From Pseudoalteromonas peptidolytica (GTDB lineage Bacteria; Pseudomonadota; Gammaproteobacteria; Enterobacterales; Alteromonadaceae), in the NCBI RefSeq assembly GCF_012641745.1, contig NZ_WEHZ01000016.1, positions 1-64,000 of the forward strand: a DNA stretch of 64,000 bases, written 5' to 3'. Within the stretch, counting starts at the first letter, position 1. Every line of letters begins with the position of its first letter. The notes beneath the pieces were generated by a model. That model did no database searches. It saw only the letters and a list, made by a program, of their open reading frames with translations, and was not told the DNA's origin. Below are positions 19,163 to 27,472 of this stretch, piece by piece. A program made the translations under genes and the position numbers.

Positions 19163-19606
19163 CTAGGCTTTATTTCTTACCATTTTATCTACGGTTACGG
19201 CAACAGAGTTATAAGTGGTTTCAAATGTTTCAGTAACCACAAAGCCAACACTTTTATACACTTCTTTAGCAACACAGTTTGAAGCGACAACGTATAGACT
19301 TGCTTCTTGCGAAGTAAGAGAAAGTAAGTACTTCAGTAAGTCTTTGCCAATTCCTTTTCCTCGATGATCCGGATGTACAAATAGTGCCCTGATTTCTGTA
19401 TGACAGATAGCGCAAAATGCTGCTATCGACCCCAGTTCATAAACAAATATTTGAGATTCGAATAGCTGCTCATTCCGTGGTATATCTTCTGACAACGGTA
19501 GTAAAGTAAACTCAGCATCTTCCTGTGCCAGCTCATCTAATTTGGATAGATTGTAAATCTCTTCTATCGACTGAAAGTCGTCTTCTGTATATGTCCTTAT
19601 CGTCAA
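19163..19606 (-). CDS. GNAT family N-acetyltransferase
   Basis: The 147-residue protein has the GNAT acetyl-CoA motif IRALFVHPDHRGKGIGKDLLKYLL and a closing motif VAKEVYKSVGFVVTETFET. The start is TTG: it has AGGAG 6 bases upstream and there is no ATG that keeps the fold. The substrate is unknown. It is followed by copy A of the dispersed repeat and stands as a single gene. Confidence 0.85.
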   Translation of the reverse strand: MTIRTYTEDDFQSIEEIYNLSKLDELAQEDAEFTLLPLSEDIPRNEQLFESQIFVYELGSIAAFCAICHTEIRALFVHPDHRGKGIGKDLLKYLLSLTSQEASLYVVASNCVAKEVYKSVGFVVTETFETTYNSVAVTVDKMVRNKA

Positions 19607-19770
19607 TGTTCACTCCTAGTGGCAAAGTACATGATATGTAGCAGAGTCGCAGGCTAGATAAGAATTTGCAAGCTAGAATATAACCTGCACTTGAGGCTTT
19701 ATTACTTACTTTCAGCATCTCACCAAAAAACTTTATACTAAACAGATAGGTACGAGCACTAAATACTTTA

Positions 19771-20181
19771 TTAAGCGTTAGGTCTGAACTTTTTTGTCAT
19801 GCCTTGACTCGCGGGGGAAACCAACTTGTAACCGAGTTTTTTATAAAACTCAGGTTCATCAGCGATCATCGATACGTAAGAGCCTTCTAACACAACGGAC
19901 GATAAATAGTCATCTATATATTCCATGACTTTACGACCAAGCCCTTGACCTTGATAGGCAGGATCAACCGCAACATCTACAACCTCGAAGTTACAAGCGC
20001 CATCCCCTACCACTCGCCCCATGGCAATTAAGTTATCGTGATCTCGCACAGTAATAATGTAGAGACTATTTGGCAATGCGATTTCTGCTGCTTTTATAGA
20101 CTTGGGAGAAAGACCTGCTTTTATTCGCATTTCACAAAATTCGTGTGGACTGGGAGCTTGAGATTGATACGTTATTGTCAT
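19771..20181 (-). CDS. GNAT family N-acetyltransferase
   Basis: The product has VDVAVDPAYQGQGLGRKVMEYI, the acetyl-CoA loop, and the end motif YKKLGYKLVSP. The ATG at 20181 is preferred to an in-frame start at 20205 because GGTGA lies 7 bases before it. At about 136 residues it is a minimal one-domain GNAT. The substrate is unknown. Gap to neighbours on both sides suggests its own promoter. Confidence 0.85.
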   Translation of the reverse strand: MTITYQSQAPSPHEFCEMRIKAGLSPKSIKAAEIALPNSLYIITVRDHDNLIAMGRVVGDGACNFEVVDVAVDPAYQGQGLGRKVMEYIDDYLSSVVLEGSYVSMIADEPEFYKKLGYKLVSPASQGMTKKFRPNA

Positions 20182-20309
20182 TATTTTCACCTTTGTTATT
20201 CTCATTGGTAAGCTTATACAACAAAACTGTATAAATAAACAGGTATTTACACGTTTTAAATTTCAGCCAATAAGTCACAGTAAATAAATTTGCTCTTTAT
20301 TTTTAGCAT

Positions 20310-20792
20310 TCACTCGAACTGCTTTAACCACCCTTTTAGTAATTCATTCAATAATACTCGCTGTTCGGGCTTCAACTCCTGCACTAATTGAGCTTGTAGC
20401 GCGATATGCGGCTCAATCAGCTTTTCAATCAAGCTTAGTCCTTCAGCTGTCAACTCAACAGTCACACTGCGGCGATCTTCCTTACAATGTTCTCGTTTAA
20501 TCAGTCCTTTTGCCGCCAGCTTATCTAAGCGATTAGTCATAGCGCCAGAGGTCAGTAACATGGTTTTAAATAACTCTGATGGAGTTAAGCGAAAAGGCTC
20601 GCCACTACGACGTAGGGTAGCTAGTACATCAAATTCACCTAAGTTTAAGCCGTATCGCTTGTGTAGTTTTTCTACTTCGGCTTCCATATGTTTAGCGATG
20701 CGCACCAAGCGACCCATTATCGCCATTGGTGTTGTCTCTAAGTGTGGTTTTTCACGAGCCCACTGCTCTTGTACTCTGTCAATTGCGTCCAT
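20310..20792 (-). CDS. MarR family transcriptional regulator
   Basis: The product has the MarR winged helix: FDVLATLRRSGEPFRLTPSELFKTMLLTSGAMTNRLDKLAAKGLIKRE followed by the wing motif DRRSVTVELTAEG, between helices that form the dimer. I chose the ATG at 20792, with GAGG 9 bases upstream, over a TTG at 20813. It is divergent from an EamA exporter gene, and the gap between them holds two matching dyads, so it likely represses both itself and the exporter until a ligand binds. Confidence 0.92.
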   Translation of the reverse strand: MDAIDRVQEQWAREKPHLETTPMAIMGRLVRIAKHMEAEVEKLHKRYGLNLGEFDVLATLRRSGEPFRLTPSELFKTMLLTSGAMTNRLDKLAAKGLIKREHCKEDRRSVTVELTAEGLSLIEKLIEPHIALQAQLVQELKPEQRVLLNELLKGWLKQFE

Positions 20793-20824
20793 CAATAATT
20801 GCCTCAACAACAAACTTTGTAAAT

Positions 20825-20842
20825 AAATATCTTAACATAAAG
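20825..20842. promoter_or_regulatory. MarR-type operator 1
   Basis: TATCTT-AACATA-AAGATA is a perfect 6-bp inverted repeat with a 6-base centre, 33 bases upstream of the MarR start. A second copy with one mismatch lies 60 bases to the right. The form fits MarR-family sites. Confidence 0.65.
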
Positions 20843-20884
20843 ATACTTTACAAAAAGTGTTTTTAGTAATACCTTAGCGAGAAG

Positions 20885-20902
20885 TATCTCAATATAAAGA
20901 TA
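20885..20902. promoter_or_regulatory. MarR-type operator 2
   Basis: TATCTC-AATATA-AAGATA repeats the first site with few changes and ends 6 bases before the EamA start codon, where a bound dimer would block transcription or translation start. Confidence 0.65.
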
Positions 20903-20908
20903 ATTAAC

Positions 20909-21796
20909 GTGAATATACTTCTCGCAATGATCCCTGCATTTTTATGGGGAACTACGTATGCGGTAACACAATACACACTTGCAGACTGGCCTCCTCTCTT
21001 ACTGGGTGCTATTAGGGCACTTCCCGCTGGACTGATTTTGTTGGCTATAAAGCCCAGTACACCAAAAAAAGAAGACTGGCCGATACTGTTCGGTCTCGGT
21101 GCAATTAATATCGCCATCTTCTTTGGCATGATCTTTATAATGGCGCTAACACTCCCATCAGCCATATCTAGTGTTGGCATGGTATCTGTCCCCGTGTTCG
21201 CTATGTTTTATCATTGGCTTGTTCACAAGCAGCGGCCGGGGTTAGCACAAGGGTTATGCGGGGCTGCACTCATCTTTCTGGCTTGGTTGCTTTTTGATCC
21301 AAGCTCTCTTAGCTTAAACCCGCTTGGCTTAGGGGCAATGCTTGCAGCAATAACCTGTATTGTGATTGGCAGCGCCATTACTAAATCTCTTGGCGGCCGT
21401 ATGCCTTGGTGGACTGTGCTAACTTGGCAATTGATTATTGGTGGCACGATGCTAACACTTGCCGCTGCGTTTCAAGGTATTATCGCTCCAACTAGCTATA
21501 TTGCAGCTTTTGATAGCTTTTCTGTGGTCAATTTCGTCGGTATTGTGTGGGTAGTCGTACTTAATACGGCACTTGGCTACAGCTTGTATGTATGGGCTTT
21601 GCAACGAATGTCGGTAGTAGAGTTTGCTTTTGGTGGTATTGCCAACCCGCTCGCTGGCATTTTAACGGGTATGATACTGCTGGGTGAAGCGTTCTCGCTA
21701 TTTCAATATATGTTAATGTTCGGCATGATCATGATGCCTCTTCTTCCTGCATTGCTAACTGCAAGGGTACGAGGCAAAGCATTAACCGCAAGCTAG
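20909..21796 (+). CDS. EamA/DMT family transporter
   Basis: The 295-residue protein has ten membrane helices in two EamA repeats; the first opens with ALLWG-like AFLWGTTYAVTQ, the second has LNTALGYSLYVWALQRMSVVEFA and ends with a basic tail. DMT proteins export amino acids, metabolites or drugs across the inner membrane. The start is GTG with a poor box that lies inside the second MarR-type dyad. The divergent MarR gene is its likely regulator; the exported compound cannot be told. Confidence 0.88.
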   Translation: MNILLAMIPAFLWGTTYAVTQYTLADWPPLLLGAIRALPAGLILLAIKPSTPKKEDWPILFGLGAINIAIFFGMIFIMALTLPSAISSVGMVSVPVFAMFYHWLVHKQRPGLAQGLCGAALIFLAWLLFDPSSLSLNPLGLGAMLAAITCIVIGSAITKSLGGRMPWWTVLTWQLIIGGTMLTLAAAFQGIIAPTSYIAAFDSFSVVNFVGIVWVVVLNTALGYSLYVWALQRMSVVEFAFGGIANPLAGILTGMILLGEAFSLFQYMLMFGMIMMPLLPALLTARVRGKALTAS

Positions 21797-21808
21797 CAAA
21801 CCATCACT

Positions 21809-21835
21809 GTGTTTGAGCAATAATGGCTCAAACAC
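21809..21835. terminator. Hairpin between convergent genes
   Basis: GTGTTTGAGC / GCTCAAACAC make a perfect 10-bp stem with a 7-base loop, between the rightward exporter gene and a leftward GNAT gene. T-runs are short on both sides, so termination is probable but not strong. Confidence 0.55.
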
Positions 21836-21867
21836 TTACCACTGAACGTGCCATGTTGTAAACAAGG

Positions 21868-22383
21868 TTAAAGCCATAGGCGATACACGTATAGTGCCTC
21901 GTCACCACTCGTTTTTGTCTGATCCGTGACAGAACCAATAAGCTGGCCTCCCGCTTTTGTAATGATCCGTTGGCTGGCGGTATTAGAGGCTAAGCACTGA
22001 AACTCTATCGACTTAATATCTGTTACCGCACGTAGCTTGGCTATCACCTGTGTCAACACTTGACCAATAATGCCATGACCGCGCGCGTGCGCTCCAAGCC
22101 AATATCCGACTTCTGCATTTTGCGCTTTAGGGTCAACATATTTTATGCCAAAGACGCCACAAAACTGTTGCTTGAACTCAATTGCCGACCACAGTCCACC
22201 CACCGAATTATTTATTCTCGTTTCAATATACCGTCTAGCATCAGATTCTACTTGAATATCGTTTACCCATGGCAGTACAGCCTCTAAGCTCGTGCGACTG
22301 TCTTGCACACAGCAAAAGAGCATTTTTGCATGCTCAACAGATAAACTCTGAAGCTTTATATCCGAGCTAATATCCAACTCCAC
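21868..22383 (-). CDS. RimJ/RimL-type GNAT acetyltransferase
   Basis: The product resembles the RimJ/RimL branch: LQSLSVEHAKMLF at the front, then the acceptor-side region, EVGYWLGAHARGHGIIGQVLTQVIA and FQCLASNTASQRIITKAGGQLIG. These enzymes acetylate N-terminal amines of ribosomal proteins or small amines. The start is uncertain: GTG at 22383 has GGAG 9 bases upstream, while TTG at 22398 has none; I use GTG. Single gene. Confidence 0.85.
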   Translation of the reverse strand: MELDISSDIKLQSLSVEHAKMLFCCVQDSRTSLEAVLPWVNDIQVESDARRYIETRINNSVGGLWSAIEFKQQFCGVFGIKYVDPKAQNAEVGYWLGAHARGHGIIGQVLTQVIAKLRAVTDIKSIEFQCLASNTASQRIITKAGGQLIGSVTDQTKTSGDEALYVYRLWL

Positions 22384-22485
22384 CTTGGTGTGCTCCAATT
22401 GTTCACATTTTATGTAAAACTTAATTGATCGCTAGATAATTTACAATATCTGAATTTGAAAAATAGAAGTATCACTTTTTTATAT

Positions 22486-24099
22486 TCAGCTATTTTGTAA
22501 TACAGGTAAATTGATAGTAAAACAGCTCCCAACTCCTTCTTCACTCTGCACGGTGAGTTTTCCCCCATGCTCTTTGATGATGTCATAACTTACTGATAGC
22601 CCCAGCCCAGTGCCTTTGCCAATTGGCTTAGTCGTAAAGAATGGATCAAATATTTTATCGATACTTTGTGGTGAAATCCCCACACCATTGTCTTGTATTC
22701 GAATGATAACTTGGTCATTCTCCATACTTGTCGAAATACTCACTTCCCCATGTCCATCAAGTGCTTGAGAAGCATTAATCAATAAATTGGTTAGTACTTG
22801 TATCAGCTTGCCCATGTTTGCCTGTACAGGGGGGAGCTGACTCAGTTTAGTCGACACATTAGCCTGATATTTTAACTCACTCGCGACCAAATTTAAGGTC
22901 GTTTTTATGCAAGCGTTCACATCACATGGCTGTAAATCTAGACTATCTGCACGCGAAAATTGTTTGAGATCTTTGACAATTGTTGACACTCGCTGTAAGC
23001 CCGACTCAGTCTCTTCAACTAGTGCTTTGCTGTCGCTGTTTAGAAATTCAAAATCCTTGCGGTCAATAAACTCCGCCATGTTTTGCACTGAACCTGTATT
23101 TTTCGCCTCCATTGCATGCTTTGCAAGTGTCACATAGTCACTATGGTAGCGCTTCATTACATCCATATTGCTGGTAACAAAGCCAAGTGGATTATTAATT
23201 TCATGAGCTACCCCTGCGGCTAACACTCCGATAGATGCCATTTTCTCTGAATGTATAAGTTGTTGCTGAGCTGTTTCTAATTCTTGGTTTATTTTTTCAA
23301 GCTGTTGGTTTTTGTGGTGCAGCTTTTGCGTTCTTTGCGCAACTAAACGTTCTAAATCTTTGTTTAATTGTATCAGTTCACGCTGATACTGTTGGCGCTG
23401 CTGGTGTTCTTCGGTTAGTGTGTGGTAGAGTTCGTCAAAGGCAGCAGATAACTCTTGTAATTCATCCCGGCTTTGAATTGGTTGCCATTTGAAATCAAAT
23501 ACTTCATCTTTTACACTTTTAGTTATCTTTTTCGCTTGGCTTTTTAGTCGATATAAATTGGTAGTCAAGTACACTCCCAATATATATGAAAAAATAGCAA
23601 CCAGTGCCATCTCAAATAATGCAATCGAAATTGTCCAACGCTTTACTTCCGACATGGCACGGTTAATCGCGCCGATATCGATTCCGATATGTATCGTCGC
23701 AAAATGTGTCCCACCTTCCGTAATGCTGGTATGCACATCAAAAATGCCGTCACTTACTTCCTCAACCAAGCTATCAGGCTCAGATAAACGCGTTTTAAAC
23801 TCACTCGAGCCAGCATAAGATAATAAGTTTGATTTAACATCAACAACTTTGACATAAAGAATGTCAGGATTAGTAAGTAACTCGGCTGTAAAAGCATCTA
23901 ATGTGGCCAAATCATAGGAGAGCACGGCATTTTTAGTCGCGCTGGCAAATAATCTAGAAGTGGTGGTTGCCCGCTTATTCATTGCATCGTTTGCAGACAC
24001 CATCATAAAGTCAATAACAACGAGTATTAACGCACTGAGCAGTACCGCTTCAATTATCGCAGTACCTATCATTGTTTTTAGCCTCAGCGAGTACCTCAT
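22486..24099 (-). CDS. Membrane sensor histidine kinase
   Basis: The 537-residue kinase has a first membrane helix (about 8-32), a periplasmic domain (33-150), a second helix (about 152-178), a HAMP-like linker and a long coiled coil (about 225-285), then HisKA with GVAHEINNPLG and a HATPase with N box NLLINASQAL, G1 DNGVGIS, and FDPFFTTK...GTGLGLS. No receiver domain is attached and no response regulator gene is next to it. It starts 3 bases after the stop of a PhnD-like binding protein gene, which probably feeds it the signal. Confidence 0.93.
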   Translation of the reverse strand: MRYSLRLKTMIGTAIIEAVLLSALILVVIDFMMVSANDAMNKRATTTSRLFASATKNAVLSYDLATLDAFTAELLTNPDILYVKVVDVKSNLLSYAGSSEFKTRLSEPDSLVEEVSDGIFDVHTSITEGGTHFATIHIGIDIGAINRAMSEVKRWTISIALFEMALVAIFSYILGVYLTTNLYRLKSQAKKITKSVKDEVFDFKWQPIQSRDELQELSAAFDELYHTLTEEHQQRQQYQRELIQLNKDLERLVAQRTQKLHHKNQQLEKINQELETAQQQLIHSEKMASIGVLAAGVAHEINNPLGFVTSNMDVMKRYHSDYVTLAKHAMEAKNTGSVQNMAEFIDRKDFEFLNSDSKALVEETESGLQRVSTIVKDLKQFSRADSLDLQPCDVNACIKTTLNLVASELKYQANVSTKLSQLPPVQANMGKLIQVLTNLLINASQALDGHGEVSISTSMENDQVIIRIQDNGVGISPQSIDKIFDPFFTTKPIGKGTGLGLSVSYDIIKEHGGKLTVQSEEGVGSCFTINLPVLQNS

Positions 24100-24102
24100 A
24101 TA

Positions 24103-24909
24103 TTATTCTTTCCCTACTAATATATCTATATTAAGCGCTTCAACATCCTGCCAATGTGCATTGGATGCGGGCATGATGGCTGTAAAGTTAACGGCCGCAA
24201 GTAGTGCTCGCCCTCGTTCACTATTTGCCAGTGACGTAAGTGCATGCGTGAGCCTAGCTTTGGCTTCTTGCGGCATATCTTGTTTTACCGCAAACGCATG
24301 AGGAGTGTAACCTGGTGTAGTCCACAAAATATCCAGTTGAGATTTTATCTCAGGGTCGGTATTTTCTAATGTTCGGATCACGCCACCTCCGGCTTTAACA
24401 AAGCCTCTGGCGACATTAAGATACACGGAGTCATGAGACGAAACATAACGAGGGGTAAAACTGATCCCCTGTTTCATCAACTCACTCCTTGGCAAAATAC
24501 TCGCCGCAAATGCCGCTGGCGCAGGGAAAGCTAGAACGTGGTCATGTAACTGTGACAAGGTATTAATACCAGAGCCTTTCTTCACCACGATAATCCCTTT
24601 TATTTGTTTGTTTTTTTGTCTCGCTATAGCCTCATACCCCGCTTGTTTATTAAACACGATAAAATGATATGGATTCATATAAGCGACATCATACTCTTGA
24701 TTTAGCAACCGAGATTCAAAAGTGGGAATATCTTTTGCCGTTTTGAAGATGTACTTATCACCGGTTTTGTCGTTAATATAATTTAAAACGGGCTGCCAGT
24801 TTTTAGCTAGCTTATTTGCTGACTGCTGAGGTACAAATGCAAAAGTATACTCGGCTGATAAAGCCGATAACGAAAAAAGCAATCCTATAATTAGAAAAAA
24901 CGATTTCAT
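24103..24909 (-). CDS. PhnD-like periplasmic binding protein
   Basis: A signal peptide (to LSALSA) is followed by a phosphate/phosphonate-type type 2 binding fold: YTFAFVPQQSA, DVAYMNPYHFIVF, GIIVVKKGSGINTLSQL, and the pocket strand AFPAPAAFAASILPR. The family binds phosphate, phosphonate or other oxyanions. The second of two ATGs has better spacing to GGTGG. No permease or ATPase gene is near; the next gene is a sensor kinase with a 3-base gap, so this protein most likely serves signalling rather than uptake. Confidence 0.9.
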   Translation of the reverse strand: MKSFFLIIGLLFSLSALSAEYTFAFVPQQSANKLAKNWQPVLNYINDKTGDKYIFKTAKDIPTFESRLLNQEYDVAYMNPYHFIVFNKQAGYEAIARQKNKQIKGIIVVKKGSGINTLSQLHDHVLAFPAPAAFAASILPRSELMKQGISFTPRYVSSHDSVYLNVARGFVKAGGGVIRTLENTDPEIKSQLDILWTTPGYTPHAFAVKQDMPQEAKARLTHALTSLANSERGRALLAAVNFTAIMPASNAHWQDVEALNIDILVGKE

Positions 24910-25133
24910 CATTTACCACCGTGCAACAAAGTCTTAATACAGATCTATTAAAAATTGGTTAGGCAGAAACCCAAGTGGCCAGTGCTTGAATTAATATTTA
25001 AGATATTTTGTAAGTTGATACATTTTTAAGCGCGACTAACTGTTTATCCCTATTCCAACTTAAGTATAGAACAAAAACCAAAACAACATTTTTATGTTTT
25101 CTTGGCTAAAATCACACCTAAAAGATCAAAAAG

Positions 25134-25668
25134 GTACGCGCTAATTCTCTTTCGAGCCAGTTTGGGCTATTTGGTGTAAATCCGTTGGGTTTCGTCTGTG
25201 GACGTCCTGCCTTAGCCAATGTACACAAAGAGATTAACAAGTACGCCCTAGTTCTCTTTCGAGCCAGTTTGGGCTATTTGGTGTAAATCCGTTGGGTTTC
25301 GTCTGTGGACGTCCTGCCATAACCAATGTACACAAAGAGATTAACAAGTACGCCCTAATTCTCTTTCGAGCCAGTTTGAACTATTTGGTGCAAATCCGTT
25401 GGATTTCGTCTGTGGACGTCCTGCCGTAACCAATGTACACAAAGAGATTAACAAGTACGCGCTAATTCTCTTTCGAGCCAGTTTGGGCTATTTGGTGTAA
25501 ATCCATTGGGTTTCGTCTGTGGACGTCCTGCCGTAACCAATGTACACAAAGAGGTTAACAAGTACGCGCTAATTCTCTTTCGAGCCAGTTTGGGCTATTT
25601 GGTGTAAATCTGTTGGGTTTCGTCTGTGGACGTCCTGCCGTAACCAATGTACACAAAGAGGTTAACAA
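25134..25668. repeat. Five 107-bp tandem repeats derived from a LysR gene 3' end
   Basis: Units start with GTACGC at 25134, 25241, 25348, 25455 and 25562, each exactly 107 bases long and differing from one another at only a few positions. A sixth, diverged unit starts at 25669 and is the 3' end of the LysR gene itself. Read leftward, every unit encodes NWLERELARTC and a stop codon, like the LysR end NWLEKELGRTC. The repeat length is not a multiple of three. Before it, 24913-25133 is the promoter side of the PhnD-like gene with nothing else seen. Confidence 0.95.
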
Positions 25669-26525
25669 GTACGCCCTAGTTCTTTTTCGAGCCAATTTGA
25701 AAATTGATGTAATTCTGATGAATTTCGACGGTGAGCTGTCTTTCTTGACCAATAGCTGTATCCCACAAAACTCGATATATTTTTATATTGCTTTAACCAG
25801 CCACATTCAACCGCAGATCTAGCCAGCACATTGCTTACTAAGGCAACCCCTTGTCCGGCCAGTGCGGCTTGCAATACAAAGTGCTCTTGTTCAAAGTACT
25901 GAACTTCATATAAATTTTCATCTACATGGTTTTTCCAAGGAATATTTTTTAACCCCTCGTCATCACGCCAATGTGTAACAAAGAGTACCGGCTTTCTGCC
26001 AACCGGTGGTTGATAATTTAAACTACAATAACCGCCTATTTGTTCTGTGACCAAACATGTTTCTTCGGCGTTAGACTGACTATGCCCATAACGGAGTGCA
26101 ATATCTATATGCTTATCTTCATTTAAGTTTATGAGTTTATCACTTGCACAAATCACCACCTTTTGGTGCGGAAATAAACTCGTGATGATGCCCATCTTTG
26201 GCGCTAGCCACAACGCAGCAAATGAATTACAGCATGAAATAAGCAAGTCCTGCTGGTGAGGACTAAACTCAACAAACGCATTGTCCAATGTATTTAGTGT
26301 ATCAAAGCATGTTTTGGCCAGTGCTTGACCTTGAGCCGTTAACTTAATTGCACGAGTATGGCGTTCAAATAGTGGTACTCTCAAATGAGATTCAAGGGCC
26401 TTGATCTGATGTGATACCGCGGTCGGCGTAACATTTAGTACTTTCGCAGCTTCTTTGAAACTCATCAGATGAGCGGCTATAGCAAAAGTCTTAATGTTGT
26501 TTAGTGATGGTAAATTTTTAAGCAT
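25662..26525 (-). CDS. LysR family transcriptional regulator (GcvA-like)
   Basis: The N-terminal winged helix is clear: LNNIKTFAIAAHLMSFKEAAKVLNVTPTAVSHQIKALESHL. The ligand-binding domain follows, with the GcvA-type segment LVTEQIGGYCSL and QGVALVSNVLA. Its 288 residues are normal for the family. It is divergent from azoR with a 106-base gap, the usual arrangement of a LysR protein and its target. Its last 20 bases overlap the end of the tandem repeat array, so the gene's own C-terminus is part of the repeat series. Confidence 0.92.
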   Translation of the reverse strand: MLKNLPSLNNIKTFAIAAHLMSFKEAAKVLNVTPTAVSHQIKALESHLRVPLFERHTRAIKLTAQGQALAKTCFDTLNTLDNAFVEFSPHQQDLLISCCNSFAALWLAPKMGIITSLFPHQKVVICASDKLINLNEDKHIDIALRYGHSQSNAEETCLVTEQIGGYCSLNYQPPVGRKPVLFVTHWRDDEGLKNIPWKNHVDENLYEVQYFEQEHFVLQAALAGQGVALVSNVLARSAVECGWLKQYKNISSFVGYSYWSRKTAHRRNSSELHQFSNWLEKELGRTC

Positions 26526-26631
26526 AACGAACCTATAGTTAAGTTAACCTCATCTATCTAATCAATCTTCTCATTTGTTAAAAAGCTTTATTAACAAGAG
26601 AATAAGCTTAATTAATAAATGGAGATAACTA

Positions 26632-27309
26632 ATGAAAAACATTCTATACATAAGTTCAAGTGCAAGAAAGTATAATGACCATAAACCGCAACATCAGTCT
26701 ATTTCACGGATGCTGGGCAAACATTTTTTAAATGAGCTATCGGCTGATCTGCCAGATGTAGAGGTAGTGCATCGAGATCTCTCGATTCATCAACCCGCTT
26801 TTATCGACGAAGCCTTTCTTGCTGCTGCATTCGAAAAGCATAGTTTGAGTGAGGAGCAACAACAGATCCTTGCGGCATCAGATCTAGCCATAAAAGAAGT
26901 CAAAGATGCAGATGTTATTGTAATTTCAAGCCCTATGTACAACTATGGTATGCCTGCTGTATTGAAGGCATGGTTTGATCTGGTCATTAGGGTCAACCAG
27001 ACTTTTAGCTTTGATTTAGCCAGGGGGGACAAGCCGCTATTACCAATACTCTCAGGTAAGTCAGTCGTCTTGTTAGCATCATGGGGAGAGTGCGAGTTTA
27101 AAAAAGGAGAAACACAGCACCATTTAAACCATTTAAGCAGTCATATAGAGCAACTTTCTCCTTACCTAGGTGCTGACAATTTTTACGAAATCGCATCTGA
27201 GTATCAAGAGTTTAACGACCAAAGGCATCAAGACTCTAAGCAAAAAGCAATTGAGGATACCATTGAGCTTGCGAAGTTATTAAAAGCAAAACACGTGACA
27301 GGTCATTAA
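26632..27309 (+). CDS. azoR: FMN-dependent NADH-azoreductase / flavodoxin-like quinone reductase
   Basis: The 225-residue protein has a flavodoxin-like fold: ILYISSSARK for the FMN phosphate, the segment DVIVISSPMYNYGMPAVLKAWFDLVIR (PMYNxxxPxxLKxWxD is typical of AzoR), and a later LLASWGE strand. AzoR enzymes use NADH to reduce quinones and azo compounds in two-electron steps and protect against thiol stress. A GGAGA box lies 7 bases before the ATG. The divergent LysR gene probably controls it, and a strong hairpin ends it. Confidence 0.88.
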   Translation: MKNILYISSSARKYNDHKPQHQSISRMLGKHFLNELSADLPDVEVVHRDLSIHQPAFIDEAFLAAAFEKHSLSEEQQQILAASDLAIKEVKDADVIVISSPMYNYGMPAVLKAWFDLVIRVNQTFSFDLARGDKPLLPILSGKSVVLLASWGECEFKKGETQHHLNHLSSHIEQLSPYLGADNFYEIASEYQEFNDQRHQDSKQKAIEDTIELAKLLKAKHVTGH

Positions 27310-27437
27310 CCTGTGGTCAGACTAAAAAACAAGCTAATACATTGTTTTTATGTAATAAAGTTTGCTCAGTTAGTTTCTTAAAACTAAGCATGTACTAAGA
27401 CAATTTCAGTGTGATAAAAGTAAAGCGTACAGAAGAC

Positions 27438-27464
27438 GCCCATTTAACCTGTGGTTAAATGGGC
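27438..27464 (+). terminator. Terminator hairpin after azoR
   Basis: GCCCATTTAACC / GGTTAAATGGGC is a perfect 12-bp stem with a 3-base loop followed by TTTATT. It lies between convergent azoR and the DUF349 gene and may serve both. Confidence 0.85.
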
Positions 27465-27472
27465 TTTATTGC

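Noticed and set aside
25134..25668. CRISPR or integron attC array
   Set aside because: Units are 107 bases, directly joined without unique spacers, and encode a LysR C-terminus on one strand. There are no cas or integrase genes and no RYYYAAC/GTTRRRY core pair in proper places.
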